Positions 46,343 to 54,516 of a stretch of 64,000 bases of DNA are shown in pieces (position 1 is the first letter of the stretch; each line of letters begins with the position of its first letter). Where the stretch lies: the NCBI RefSeq assembly GCF_002284565.1, contig NZ_NPKI01000025.1, positions 1 to 64,000 on the forward strand, given 5' to 3'. The notes beneath the pieces were generated by a model. That model made no database searches. It had not been told where the DNA came from and saw nothing but the letters and a program-made list of their open reading frames with translations. This DNA comes from Mesorhizobium mediterraneum (GTDB lineage Bacteria; Pseudomonadota; Alphaproteobacteria; Rhizobiales; Rhizobiaceae). The position numbers and the translations under genes were made by a program.

Positions 46343-47148
46343 GCCGTCCCACCCTTCAACAAGCGACCCAATCCCGCAAAGCGACCGACGTTGCCGGGGC
46401 TTGGTTTTTTTGCGTGTGCCTTTCCGACCGGCTCGAGGTGCCGATTCGCCAATATTTCGCCTGGACGTTTGAACACCATATTGCGGGCCTCATCTTCCCC
46501 ACATCGCTTCGCGGCAGCAGCGACTGCCTGCGAGAGCCCAGGACGCCGGCGAGTGGCGCCATGAGTGTCGGATGCGATAATATCTACCCTGCCTTCGTCA
46601 ATCAGCTTTTCCGAATAGTAAAGTGCCGTGCGCCCAAAAGCACCAACAATCGAGTCTGCCGTAAGCTGAACAAGGCAGCCCATTGCATTCAACCTCTCGA
46701 CAACGTCGTAATTTGCCTTGATCCAGGTCAGCCGCTCAGGATGGGTAAGAATCGGGACGAACCCGGCATTTACGAGACGTAGAGCAAGATCTTCCAGCCT
46801 TGGCGGTAAAACGTGATGCGGCGGTTCGAATAGAAAATAGCGAGACCTGTTTAACGTCGGCACATCGCCGAGAGCCAATTGCTCCGGAAGATCGGGCGCT
46901 ACATGAACGTCGGCGCCGACATAAAGAGCGAGCGGTATTTCGGCCCGGCGCAGCGCCTGCTCCAGCCCTTGAACAGCTCGGGCAATATTTGCTGATCCGT
47001 TTTCATACATGCCTGGCACGATATGAGGCGTGCACGCCATATGGGTCGTTCCGTCTGCCACGGCCAGCCGCGCCATTTCCAGCGATTCAGCAAGACTGCG
47101 CGAGCCGTCATCAAGACCGGGCAAGATATGGGAATGCAGGTCGATCAT
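46339..47148 (-). CDS. PHP-type protein tyrosine phosphatase (CpsB/YwqE family)
   Basis: Dephosphorylates the tyrosine cluster of the BY-kinase in capsule systems. From the ATG at 47148 it has 269 residues and begins MIDLHSHILPGLDDG, the metal-binding PHP motif; HMACTPHIVPGMYEN, ILTHPERL and IIASDTHG follow with further metal-binding His and Asp residues. Manganese-dependent phosphatases of this type are standard in Firmicutes; in proteobacteria the low-molecular-weight type is more usual, so this choice is worth noting. It is coupled by ATGA to the export lipoprotein gene. Confidence 0.9.
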   Translation of the reverse strand: MIDLHSHILPGLDDGSRSLAESLEMARLAVADGTTHMACTPHIVPGMYENGSANIARAVQGLEQALRRAEIPLALYVGADVHVAPDLPEQLALGDVPTLNRSRYFLFEPPHHVLPPRLEDLALRLVNAGFVPILTHPERLTWIKANYDVVERLNAMGCLVQLTADSIVGAFGRTALYYSEKLIDEGRVDIIASDTHGATRRRPGLSQAVAAAAKRCGEDEARNMVFKRPGEILANRHLEPVGKAHAKKPSPGNVGRFAGLGRLLKGGTA

Positions 47149-47471
47149 TGACGTTTGTGGCCGCACTGAAGCAACGTGACATTTTCTCCCGGATAATAGG
47201 CAAATGCGCCACCCGCACGATAGCGAATGACGCATTTATCAAATTCATGCAATGCTTTAGCTGCCAGATTCAAGCTATTCGCCGACGGCGCTGCCGTCAT
47301 CGTGCAAGCGAATGATCAGCGTTGCCGCGCCACCTGTCACGGTGCGAGTTCGCCCAAGACGAACCGCACCCAGCTCCAACTCAAGCAATAGAGCGGTATG
47401 GTTGACGAGTTTCATCAATACCCCGGCTCCAGCCGGCGCGCTAAGCCCAAGGCACAGAGGGCACCGGCGAC

Positions 47472-47513
47472 ACAATCGCAGCAGAGGCAGTCACATGCCT
47501 TTGCTGCGATTGT
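47472..47513 (-). terminator. Long hairpin after the FecR-like gene
   Basis: Two 18-base arms (from ACAATCGCAGCA and its complement TGCTGCGATTGT) with one mismatch enclose a six-base loop, GTCACA. The hairpin begins eleven bases after the stop codon of the secreted protein gene on the minus strand. No T run follows, so it may be a rho-linked or partial terminator, or a message-stabilising element before the phosphatase gene. Confidence 0.7.
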
Positions 47514-47523
47514 CCTGTTGCGC

Positions 47524-48030
47524 CTAACGGCTCACGCCGTCGTCGTCATCCTGCGTTGCAGCCAGAATACCGGCGGCGGCAGCCATACCACCGAAAATGA
47601 ATAGCGGAGTGTTGGACCGGTTGCCGCCCGGGGGAATCTGACCCGTATACTCAGAGCTAACGGCGGCTGCCGTCTGCTCAGAGCCCACAACTTTCAGGCA
47701 GATATTGTTCTCGACACGAGAAATGTCGAGGCTTGAATTAGCCGGCACATCTAGGTTGCAGCCACCGACCTTGACGGAAGCCGATCCCTTGGCTCCGACC
47801 ACTACGCGGCTGCCGAAATCCAGCGCATTTCCCGCTTTGGCCGGGCCATAGCCGGCGGCTTGCGAAACCATTACGTCACCATTGGCGTGCCCGATGGAAC
47901 CAATCGAATTCGCCGCTCCCTGGTAAGGGGTCGTACAGGTGCATGGCGTGTCCTGAGCGAAAGACGAAACCGAGCCGAAGCCGATTGAGGCGACAAATCC
48001 GGCCAACGCAATTTTTACAGTAAGGTTCAT
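47524..48030 (-). CDS. Secreted FecR-like small protein with C-terminal membrane anchor
   Basis: A 168-residue protein of unknown role. The ATG at 48030 follows AAGGA. A signal peptide (MNLTVKIALAGFVASIGFGS, cleavage after SSFA) precedes a cysteine pair (PCTCTTPYQG) and a beta-rich domain resembling FecR (NGDVMVSQAAGYGPA, LDFGSRVVVGAKGSASV, VPANSSLDI). Residues near 140-160 form a C-terminal membrane helix followed by an acidic tail (DDDDG). It is the first gene before the phosphatase, export lipoprotein and BY-kinase genes, with a strong hairpin after it. A periplasmic role in that export complex is inference. Confidence 0.75.
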   Translation of the reverse strand: MNLTVKIALAGFVASIGFGSVSSFAQDTPCTCTTPYQGAANSIGSIGHANGDVMVSQAAGYGPAKAGNALDFGSRVVVGAKGSASVKVGGCNLDVPANSSLDISRVENNICLKVVGSEQTAAAVSSEYTGQIPPGGNRSNTPLFIFGGMAAAAGILAATQDDDDGVSR

Positions 48031-48402
48031 TCGTTTCGATCCTTTTTTCCCGCCGTACCTCGTCCCGCCCAAGTACCAAGGTATTGAACAAGCGCGTAAC
48101 AGCTTTTTGCTTTGATTCCAACCTGCTTCGCAGGTGCGAGATGACTTTTTGGTTCCGCTGTGTTTCATCGGACACACTCACGTGGCAGATTTGAATTTAG
48201 CATTTTAGCGCCGGCCCATCTGGAAATTGTCGGAAAGTCAGGTCTATTTCTTGGGCCCTGATGACCGCCAATCGCGCCGTGCTTCGTACAGGGATTATGA
48301 GTCGACTCTGTTTGACTTGGGGGCGTCATCGCACATCCTGCCTTTCGTTTTATGACAGTCGCGATCCATGGGAATGCGAGGGGCAGTTAGGGAACCCGTG
48401 AG
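48031..48402. other. Spacer and leader before the secreted protein gene
   Basis: 372 bases without a gene. It should contain the promoter of the FecR-like gene and the export operon on the minus strand. A short perfect hairpin, ACCTGC-TTC-GCAGGT, lies at 48121-48135 in the presumed leader about 90 bases before the start codon. I found no convincing promoter boxes and no further structure. Confidence 0.45.
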
Positions 48403-48876
48403 CTACGAACCCGACAAGCAAGATTTGTAGATCGGACCTGCCTGCGCAGGCTGACCGCACAAGATGCCGTTCTCGGCAAGCTTCGCCGCCAAATCCGTGC
48501 CATCGGACGTGAGGCATTGCACAACGATGGCATCACCAAACTTTGAGGCGACATTGCCGTCGCAAGGCGTCCCCGTGCCGACCGGTTTGCAGGTCAGGGC
48601 GAGCCCTTGGTAATCCCGGCGCGCCGCCTCCGTTACCATCGCACGCATAGATCGCGGCTTGGTAAACGCCACGCCGCACAACACAATCTTGCGGCCACCG
48701 ACGCGAAGATCATCGACCGCCTGGATGGAAAGCTTGCCATCAAACGGCTCAAGCGCCGCTTGCGGCCTAGGGGGTTGCGAACGAACAGGCGTCCCTTTTT
48801 TCACGATGATGGCAAAGAAGCCAATCGCAAACGCCAAGGCAACGAGTGCCAGCAAGCCTATTTTCTTGAACGACAA
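48403..48876 (-). CDS. Membrane-anchored SNase-like small protein
   Basis: A 157-residue protein with an N-terminal membrane segment (residues 5-25) and a periplasmic domain whose pattern resembles staphylococcal-nuclease folds: AVDDLRVGGRKIVLCGVAF aligns in style with the first strands of that fold, and DLAAKLAENGILCGQ with its last helix. Four or more cysteines suggest disulfides. The usual arginine and glutamate of the nuclease site are not clearly present, so catalysis is doubtful. It is 49 bases after the guanylyltransferase fusion gene and probably in its transcript. The function is unknown. Confidence 0.65.
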   Translation of the reverse strand: MSFKKIGLLALVALAFAIGFFAIIVKKGTPVRSQPPRPQAALEPFDGKLSIQAVDDLRVGGRKIVLCGVAFTKPRSMRAMVTEAARRDYQGLALTCKPVGTGTPCDGNVASKFGDAIVVQCLTSDGTDLAAKLAENGILCGQPAQAGPIYKSCLSGS

Positions 48877-48925
48877 AAATTCTCACTCCCGCCGTGGCCA
48901 AGCACGCGTCTCTCCGTCAATCGCT

Positions 48926-51166
48926 CTACCGAGATTCGCCGACCGTGCTGTCGAGATACTGGGTCAGCGCACAGACCAGATGGTAGAAGATGCTTGCCGG
49001 TACATCGCTCGCCAGCGAGCGCCCCCGCTCGTCGATGCGGTCTATCCACAGGCCGAGCGGCGCCGGATTGATGTGCCAACGGAACAGGCGACCGACACGT
49101 GCTTCGATCTCCGGCTTGAGGTCGGGACCGCCCGAACCGTCCAGTGCAATCGCTGCTTTGATTGCTTCGGCCTGCGGCCAACTGCGCGAGACAAGGTCGA
49201 GCGGCAGGCCTTGCCGCGAGACGGCGCCATAGGCGAGGCCGGTGGCGCGATTGAGGCCGTTGGCGATGGCCGAGGCATAGAGCTTTCTGGCAAAGCTGGT
49301 TAGTTCGCTCTGGCCGGTGCGCCCTGCGAAGTCGACCAGCAGCGAAGCCCATTCGAAATGGTGGCCGGGTTCCGTCCATCCGCCTTTCTCGCCCTCCGCC
49401 GGGCTCCACTCGGCGTCGAAATATTCGCCCAACGTCCAGCTTTCCGGATCGAAGAAATGGCTGCGAAACAGATCGACGATGCGCGCGGCGCGGCGAAGAT
49501 AGGCGAGATCGCCGGTCGCTTGATGCCAGGCCAGGAAAGCCTCGAGCAGATGCATGTGTGGGTTGGAGCGGCGTTCGCCCGCGCCGCTCGACGTTTCGAG
49601 AAAGCCGGTCATGCGGTGATCCTCGAGATGCGCGTCGAGAAACGAAAACGTTTCTTCGCCAAGCCGCAATGCATCGGCATTGCCGACCATATGGGCATGC
49701 GCCAGCGCAAGGAGCACGCAGGAATGATCGTAGGCATCCTCTGTGGCATCGGCGACCGTGCCATCGACATTAAGCGTGCGCACCCAGCCGCCATTGTCGG
49801 TGCGGCCGTTCCTGTTCATGAATTCGATGCCGTGGCTGATCAACCTGTCGGCGGGCCCATCCCAGCCGCGCGCCTTGGCGACAGCGAAGGCGTAGACTTG
49901 CCTGGCCATGGTGCGCATGCGCTTAGGCTTCATCAGCGGTGTGGCGTCAAAGCCGAGTGCCTCGTGGAAACCGCCATGGCGCTCGTCGACACCGACCGTG
50001 GACCATAGCGGCACCGTCTCTTCAAACAGCCAGTGGTGAACGCGGCGCCGCCAAGCGCCGCTTTCGATCACGCGGTCGTCGGCGGGCGTGAACCTGGTTT
50101 CAAGCCGACCGCTCTTTTCGAGCTGCTCTACAATCTTCTTGACGTTCTGGCTGCGGCTGACCGGGGCGACGAAGGTGGCGTCGGCGGTCGAGACGATGGC
50201 AACGTCCTTCAGGCCGATGGCCGACAGCAAGCGACTGTCGCTGCGGATGTAGGAGTTCTCGCAGTCGATGGCGACGACGTCGCCGACGATGACGTTGCCC
50301 TCTTCGTCGGAGGGACCGACATCGAGCAGTGATTGCCAGGAACCGAGATCGTTCCAGCGGAAGCCGGCCGGTACCATGGCGATGTGACTGGCGCGCTCCA
50401 TGATCGCGTAGTCGATCGACGTCGAGGGAATGGCGGCGTAGAGCTCCAGAGGCATATAGAGACCGGAAAGATCTGATGTCGCTGCCTGGTAGGCAATTTC
50501 GGTGGCATTCCATATCTCGGGCTCGAAAGCCGTGAAAGCGTCGCGCATGGCGCTGGCACGAAACAGGAAGATGCCAGTGTTCCAGTAGAAGTTACCGGCC
50601 GCCAGATAGCTTTGCGCGGTCGCGAGGTCCGGTTTCTCGACAAAACGCGAGACATCGCAGATGCCATCCTTCTCGCCGGCGACCTCGATATAGCCGTAGC
50701 CGGTCTCCGGCTGGCTAGGCTTGATGCCGAACACCACCAGCCGGCCCGCGCGCGCCGCACCGGCGCCGTTTTCCACGCTCTGCCAGAATTGCCGTGCGGT
50801 AGTGATCTCATGATCGGACGGCACCACCAGCACCAGGCTGTCGCCATATTCGGACAAGGTGCGCAGCGTCGCCAAGGCAACGGCGGCGGCAGTGTTGCGG
50901 CCGGTCGGCTCGAACAAGGGGCCGCCGCCGGAAAGGTCGAGGCCGGCGAGGTCGGCATGGACGCGGTCGGCGTGCCGCTCCGAGGCAATCAGGAAAATCG
51001 GCGTTTCACCATCCGGCCGCGCCGTCAACCGGCGCAACGTCTTGGCCAGCATCGAGCCATCGCCCGAAAAGTCATGGAACTGCTTGGGATTGTCCTCGCG
51101 CGACAGCGGCCACAGCCGTGAGCCAACGCCGCCGCTCATGACAAAACTGACGATCCGTTCGGTCAT
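48926..51166 (-). CDS. Fused mannose-1-phosphate guanylyltransferase / AGE-family epimerase-isomerase
   Basis: A 746-residue protein predicted to make GDP-mannose. Residues 1 to about 350 are the guanylyltransferase, with SGGVGSRLWPLSREDNPKQF at 11-30, VPSDHEI, FVEKPD and the GFRWNDLGSW segment. Residues from about 366 to 740 are an (alpha/alpha)6 barrel of the N-acylglucosamine 2-epimerase family, with HMHLLEAFLAW, EPGHHFEW and WPQAEAIKA carrying the presumed catalytic histidines. The usual fusion partner of this enzyme is a cupin mannose-6-P isomerase; here an AGE-type isomerase replaces it. The ATG overlaps the glycosyltransferase stop by four bases. Isomerase activity is inferred. Confidence 0.9.
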   Translation of the reverse strand: MTERIVSFVMSGGVGSRLWPLSREDNPKQFHDFSGDGSMLAKTLRRLTARPDGETPIFLIASERHADRVHADLAGLDLSGGGPLFEPTGRNTAAAVALATLRTLSEYGDSLVLVVPSDHEITTARQFWQSVENGAGAARAGRLVVFGIKPSQPETGYGYIEVAGEKDGICDVSRFVEKPDLATAQSYLAAGNFYWNTGIFLFRASAMRDAFTAFEPEIWNATEIAYQAATSDLSGLYMPLELYAAIPSTSIDYAIMERASHIAMVPAGFRWNDLGSWQSLLDVGPSDEEGNVIVGDVVAIDCENSYIRSDSRLLSAIGLKDVAIVSTADATFVAPVSRSQNVKKIVEQLEKSGRLETRFTPADDRVIESGAWRRRVHHWLFEETVPLWSTVGVDERHGGFHEALGFDATPLMKPKRMRTMARQVYAFAVAKARGWDGPADRLISHGIEFMNRNGRTDNGGWVRTLNVDGTVADATEDAYDHSCVLLALAHAHMVGNADALRLGEETFSFLDAHLEDHRMTGFLETSSGAGERRSNPHMHLLEAFLAWHQATGDLAYLRRAARIVDLFRSHFFDPESWTLGEYFDAEWSPAEGEKGGWTEPGHHFEWASLLVDFAGRTGQSELTSFARKLYASAIANGLNRATGLAYGAVSRQGLPLDLVSRSWPQAEAIKAAIALDGSGGPDLKPEIEARVGRLFRWHINPAPLGLWIDRIDERGRSLASDVPASIFYHLVCALTQYLDSTVGESR

Positions 51167-52338
51167 TGGGTGACACCTCTGACATTTTCAAACAAAGCAA
51201 GGAGCGCTGCCGCGTAGTCTCGGCGGCGCATTTGTTGCCGACCCTGCAGCACGGCGACACTATCGCGGGCTAAGCGTGGGCGCTGCCCGGCCTCCAGGAG
51301 TCGCTGCGCCAGCGCTTCTGCACTATCGGGTGCGAAGAAGAGCGATTCCGGCGCCTGCTCGCGATGCAGCGGAATGTCGGACAGCAGCATCGGCGTTCCC
51401 AGCGACTTCGCTTCCTCGACCGTGGTTGACCACCCCTCGAAGTGCGAAGGGTTCAGGAGATAGTCCGCGGCTCCGATCAGGGCGACGACATCGTCATAGG
51501 GAATCAATCCGAGGTGTCGAAAATGGCTTCCGAGCCGGTGCGTTTCCGCAAGCTCCATCATGCGCTTGAACAATGTCGGGTCGCGCGGATCGGTGGTGCG
51601 CCCCGTGAGGATTATCGGCGGCAAGGAGTCCAGCGCCCCCATTTGGCCTATATGCCTCAACGCCTCTATGACCAGCCTATGGTTCTTGTGGATCCAAAAC
51701 TGGTTGGGGAGGAAGAAGAAACGCGCAGGCAGACCATGTGCCTGTCGCGCCTCATCGGCGCGCGCCAGGATGGCACCGGGATCGAGGTCGATAGCGAAAC
51801 GCACGACAGCGGTCTTGTTGCGCGAGGCTGGATAGAATGTTTCGCAGTCCGCCAGCGCATCCCCACTCGATAGCATTATCGTACGATTTCCGGACGTCTG
51901 CAGGCGATAGCCGAGATCCCTGCGCCACCAGGCGCTACGCGGAAAGAGTTGCGGCAGGCGCCGGTGCTGGAAATCCGGGATCCAGGAAACAACCGGTACT
52001 GGAAACCGGTTCCCGAACCACTGGGCGACTTCAAAGACAACATCGATGCCTTGCGCAGCGACAAGGTCCGCGAAGGCACGATCCCTTCCGCCAGCAAGTG
52101 CGATCAGCCCTCGCCTGCCGAGCCCGGCGCCCATGACCCGGTCATCAATAATAGCGGGTGCAGCCAACATATGATCGAAGGACGCGCCAATGCTTGAATG
52201 CTGCTCGGGTGTAAGAAACAGTTTCGCCTGCACCTTACCACGCAGCTCGGAGGCGATAACGCTCAACATGTTGCGTAGATAGGATTCGCCGCCTGACCAA
52301 GTTCCGCGGCCGATGAGAGTGAAACCGACGGTAATCAA
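51163..52338 (-). CDS. Family 4 glycosyltransferase (GT-B)
   Basis: A GT-B glycosyltransferase of 391 residues. The N-terminal GGESYLRNML and the C-terminal NPSHFEGWSTTVEEAKSLGTP, with its Glu-x7-Glu pattern, are the GT4 features, and FFLPNQFWIHKNH precedes the donor domain. The start is a TTG at 52338 overlapping the epimerase stop as TTGA; the ORF extends 19 codons upstream within that gene. GDP-mannose from the next gene is a likely donor. All four genes from the methyltransferase to the guanylyltransferase are tightly coupled. Confidence 0.87.
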   Translation of the reverse strand: MITVGFTLIGRGTWSGGESYLRNMLSVIASELRGKVQAKLFLTPEQHSSIGASFDHMLAAPAIIDDRVMGAGLGRRGLIALAGGRDRAFADLVAAQGIDVVFEVAQWFGNRFPVPVVSWIPDFQHRRLPQLFPRSAWWRRDLGYRLQTSGNRTIMLSSGDALADCETFYPASRNKTAVVRFAIDLDPGAILARADEARQAHGLPARFFFLPNQFWIHKNHRLVIEALRHIGQMGALDSLPPIILTGRTTDPRDPTLFKRMMELAETHRLGSHFRHLGLIPYDDVVALIGAADYLLNPSHFEGWSTTVEEAKSLGTPMLLSDIPLHREQAPESLFFAPDSAEALAQRLLEAGQRPRLARDSVAVLQGRQQMRRRDYAAALLALFENVRGVTQ

Positions 52339-53309
52339 GGCGCGGCGCGCCGCTGACGACCGACAGGCTCGGCGAGAACGTCGGCGCGATACCAATCGAC
52401 GTAGCCTGCAATACCCTTGCTGAGCGGCACCTGCAACTGAAGCCCCTCCGGGACGCCGGACGGATCCGAGATCAGATTGACAGGGTCGCCCCGCCGGGAC
52501 TCACCAGAAAACGAGAGGCGATGGTTCCCTCCCCAGGCCTTCAAAATCATGCTGGAAATCGTGCTGACGGACGCAGCTGCGCCCGCACCGCCATTATAGA
52601 TGGCGAAGCGCGGTTCGCCGGCAGGCAAAATGCGATGGATCAAACGCACGACATCCGAGACATGGTGCCAATCCCTCATTTCCGTACCCGTGCCGCCAAG
52701 CACAATGTCGGTTTCGCCTGCCGCGAGCCTGCCGCAGAGATCCCAGAGCAGCTGCTTGCGCAATCCTTCGCCATAGACCGAAAAGAGGCGAGCCACCGAG
52801 ACCGGCTGGCCGTATGCGGCACAATATGACCGGCCAAGCTCCTCGACCATGCGTTTGTGATAGCCATACGGAGAATAGGGATCGAGCGCCGCGTCGACCC
52901 TGATCGAACCGGCATGCCCGCCGCCATAGACCGCAGCCGAGGATGCAAGAACGACAGGTGCATCGGGTGCGTGGCGGCGCAAGAAATCAAGCACACGAGC
53001 CGCAGAGACAACACTTTGTTCAAAGTCCTTCAGGGGATCGGCAATTGACTGGCCGACCGTTGCGCCACCCGCCAAATGATACACGGCTGCTGGGCGGCCA
53101 TGCGCCGCCAGAGCCGCATCCAGCGTTTCCACGGTCACCCCGCCCGAAAGAAAGGCGCCGTGGGTTGCCATAGCAAACTCGGGTGCTTCTTTTCGACCGA
53201 AGCCAATGACGTGGCAGCCCTTTTGAGCAAGGAAACGAGCGAGGTGCAGGCCGATAAAACCGCCGGCTCCAGTCACCCAGACAGGCTTAGCCTCTTGTGA
53301 TTGTGTCAA
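52335..53309 (-). CDS. NAD-dependent sugar epimerase/dehydratase
   Basis: An extended SDR enzyme of 324 residues acting on a nucleotide sugar. VWVTGAGGFIGLHLARFL gives the NAD-binding GxxGxxG, VLASSAAVYGGG holds the catalytic Ser, and YSPYGYHKRMVEE has the Tyr-x-x-x-Lys. The start is a TTG at 53309 with GGAAGGA eight to nine bases upstream, four bases after the methyltransferase stop. GDP-mannose made nearby could be its substrate, for example to give GDP-rhamnose, but a UDP-sugar 4-epimerase is equally possible. Confidence 0.85.
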   Translation of the reverse strand: MTQSQEAKPVWVTGAGGFIGLHLARFLAQKGCHVIGFGRKEAPEFAMATHGAFLSGGVTVETLDAALAAHGRPAAVYHLAGGATVGQSIADPLKDFEQSVVSAARVLDFLRRHAPDAPVVLASSAAVYGGGHAGSIRVDAALDPYSPYGYHKRMVEELGRSYCAAYGQPVSVARLFSVYGEGLRKQLLWDLCGRLAAGETDIVLGGTGTEMRDWHHVSDVVRLIHRILPAGEPRFAIYNGGAGAAASVSTISSMILKAWGGNHRLSFSGESRRGDPVNLISDPSGVPEGLQLQVPLSKGIAGYVDWYRADVLAEPVGRQRRAAP

Positions 53310-53313
53310 GAAA

Positions 53314-54153
53314 TCAGTCCTTCCCGTGCTTATGGCAAAGGAAAGAGACCAGGCGCCCGGGCCGGCGGTCAACCGACGCGGCGACCCTGGCGACGACACC
53401 AAAGGGAACAGGCGAAAGAGCCAGGCGAACAACCGGGGAGAACGGGCCAAAGATTTTGGCGAGCCTCTCGCGAATCTCAGATGGTGTCATTGGGTCATAA
53501 TTCACGACGGACTGGAATGAGTTCAATTCGCGGTCGATCGTCAGCCCGGCCTCCTGGATTGCAGCGCGGTAGGCCGCCAGCGTAAAGGCGTTCTCTCCAC
53601 CATAGAGGTGATGAAGCGGGTGAGCGCGCAGAAAAGGCTCGAGTTGCTGCGGCCCGGAGACAACATGGTCGCGCAACGACAGGATCGTCGCGCCTTCGCG
53701 AGAGAGACGCGCCATTTCGCGGCAGAAAGCCGGAAGGTCATGGGCGTGATGAAGCACCTGCCGTGCGACGACCAAATCATAGCCTGCCGCGGATAACGGG
53801 ATCGCCTCACCGAACGCTTCGATCACGTCGATCGGCGTGCCTGTCCTTTCGGCAAGAGTCCGGATCGCAGCGGCGCCTACGAGTGCGCTCGGATCGGGCT
53901 CGACAGCGGTTACGGACCACCCCTCGCGCGCCAAGGCATAGGAGAGAATGCCGTTGCCGGCGCCAAGATCGAGAGCACGGCCCGCCTTGCGCGGGATCAT
54001 GCTGCGAACCGCGTCGAACTCCGCGCTTTGGTGATAGCGCTGTGCGGCCACAACCGGATCGTCAAAATAGGCGGCGCGGGCGAGCTCTTTCATCGAAGGC
54101 TCGCTCATGCACCAGCGGACGGCGTCTTCCCAATTCATGGCCGCTTCAGGCAT
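53314..54153 (-). CDS. Class I SAM-dependent methyltransferase
   Basis: A 279-residue protein with the SAM-binding LDLGAGNGILSYALA (motif I, about residues 62-76), the acidic VEPDPSA end of strand 2 and the VVARQVLHHAHDL segment. The C-terminal third is hydrophobic and of unknown role. It starts the four-gene set with the epimerase, GT4 and guanylyltransferase. Its ATG overlaps the stop of a truncated acetyltransferase, suggesting the operon once began further upstream. A sugar O-methyltransferase is the likely role. Confidence 0.85.
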   Translation of the reverse strand: MPEAAMNWEDAVRWCMSEPSMKELARAAYFDDPVVAAQRYHQSAEFDAVRSMIPRKAGRALDLGAGNGILSYALAREGWSVTAVEPDPSALVGAAAIRTLAERTGTPIDVIEAFGEAIPLSAAGYDLVVARQVLHHAHDLPAFCREMARLSREGATILSLRDHVVSGPQQLEPFLRAHPLHHLYGGENAFTLAAYRAAIQEAGLTIDRELNSFQSVVNYDPMTPSEIRERLAKIFGPFSPVVRLALSPVPFGVVARVAASVDRRPGRLVSFLCHKHGKD

Positions 54154-54256
54154 CGAGAGAACCCAAATGCTGGATCATCCGCGCCGGATTTCCGGCGACA
54201 ACTGCGTAAGGCGGCATGTTCTTGGTCACAACAATCTCGCTCTCTCGCCAGATTTC
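54146..54256 (-). pseudogene. C-terminal remnant of a hexapeptide-repeat acetyltransferase
   Basis: The minus-strand frame ending at a TGA at 54146-54148 encodes VVTKNMPPYAVVAGNPARMI and then QHLGSLDA. This is the standard C-terminal signature of left-handed beta-helix O-acetyltransferases (CatB/WbbJ type). Upstream, the frame hits a stop at 54257-54259 and no hexapeptide repeats follow in any frame I checked, so the rest of the gene has been lost. The stop codon overlaps the methyltransferase start, as expected of a former operon partner. Confidence 0.8.
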
Positions 54257-54516
54257 TCAGATTGCCCGAGACGACCACCGCCAAGGCTTAGCTTAACGAG
54301 TGGGATAGCGCTTCGGTCATAGGCCCGCATGCTTCGCCCGTCCACCATCCCAGGCGGATAATTTCCAGCGTCGATCACGCTTTAGTTAGGAGGTTGTTCG
54401 AGACGTCCAGCTAAGCTACCGTTTCGAGACTCGTCAAGTTCAGATCACGAGAATTCGACCCGCGCCAATATCGGAAGCGCAAACTCACCCGTTGCGGACT
54501 ACGGATAGCGAGCATC
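54257..54516. other. Divergent spacer before the GH56-like gene
   Basis: 260 bases between the acetyltransferase remnant and the plus-strand secreted protein gene. It must now contain the promoters for both directions. I see no repeat, insertion sequence end or clear promoter boxes that would explain the deletion. Confidence 0.4.
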
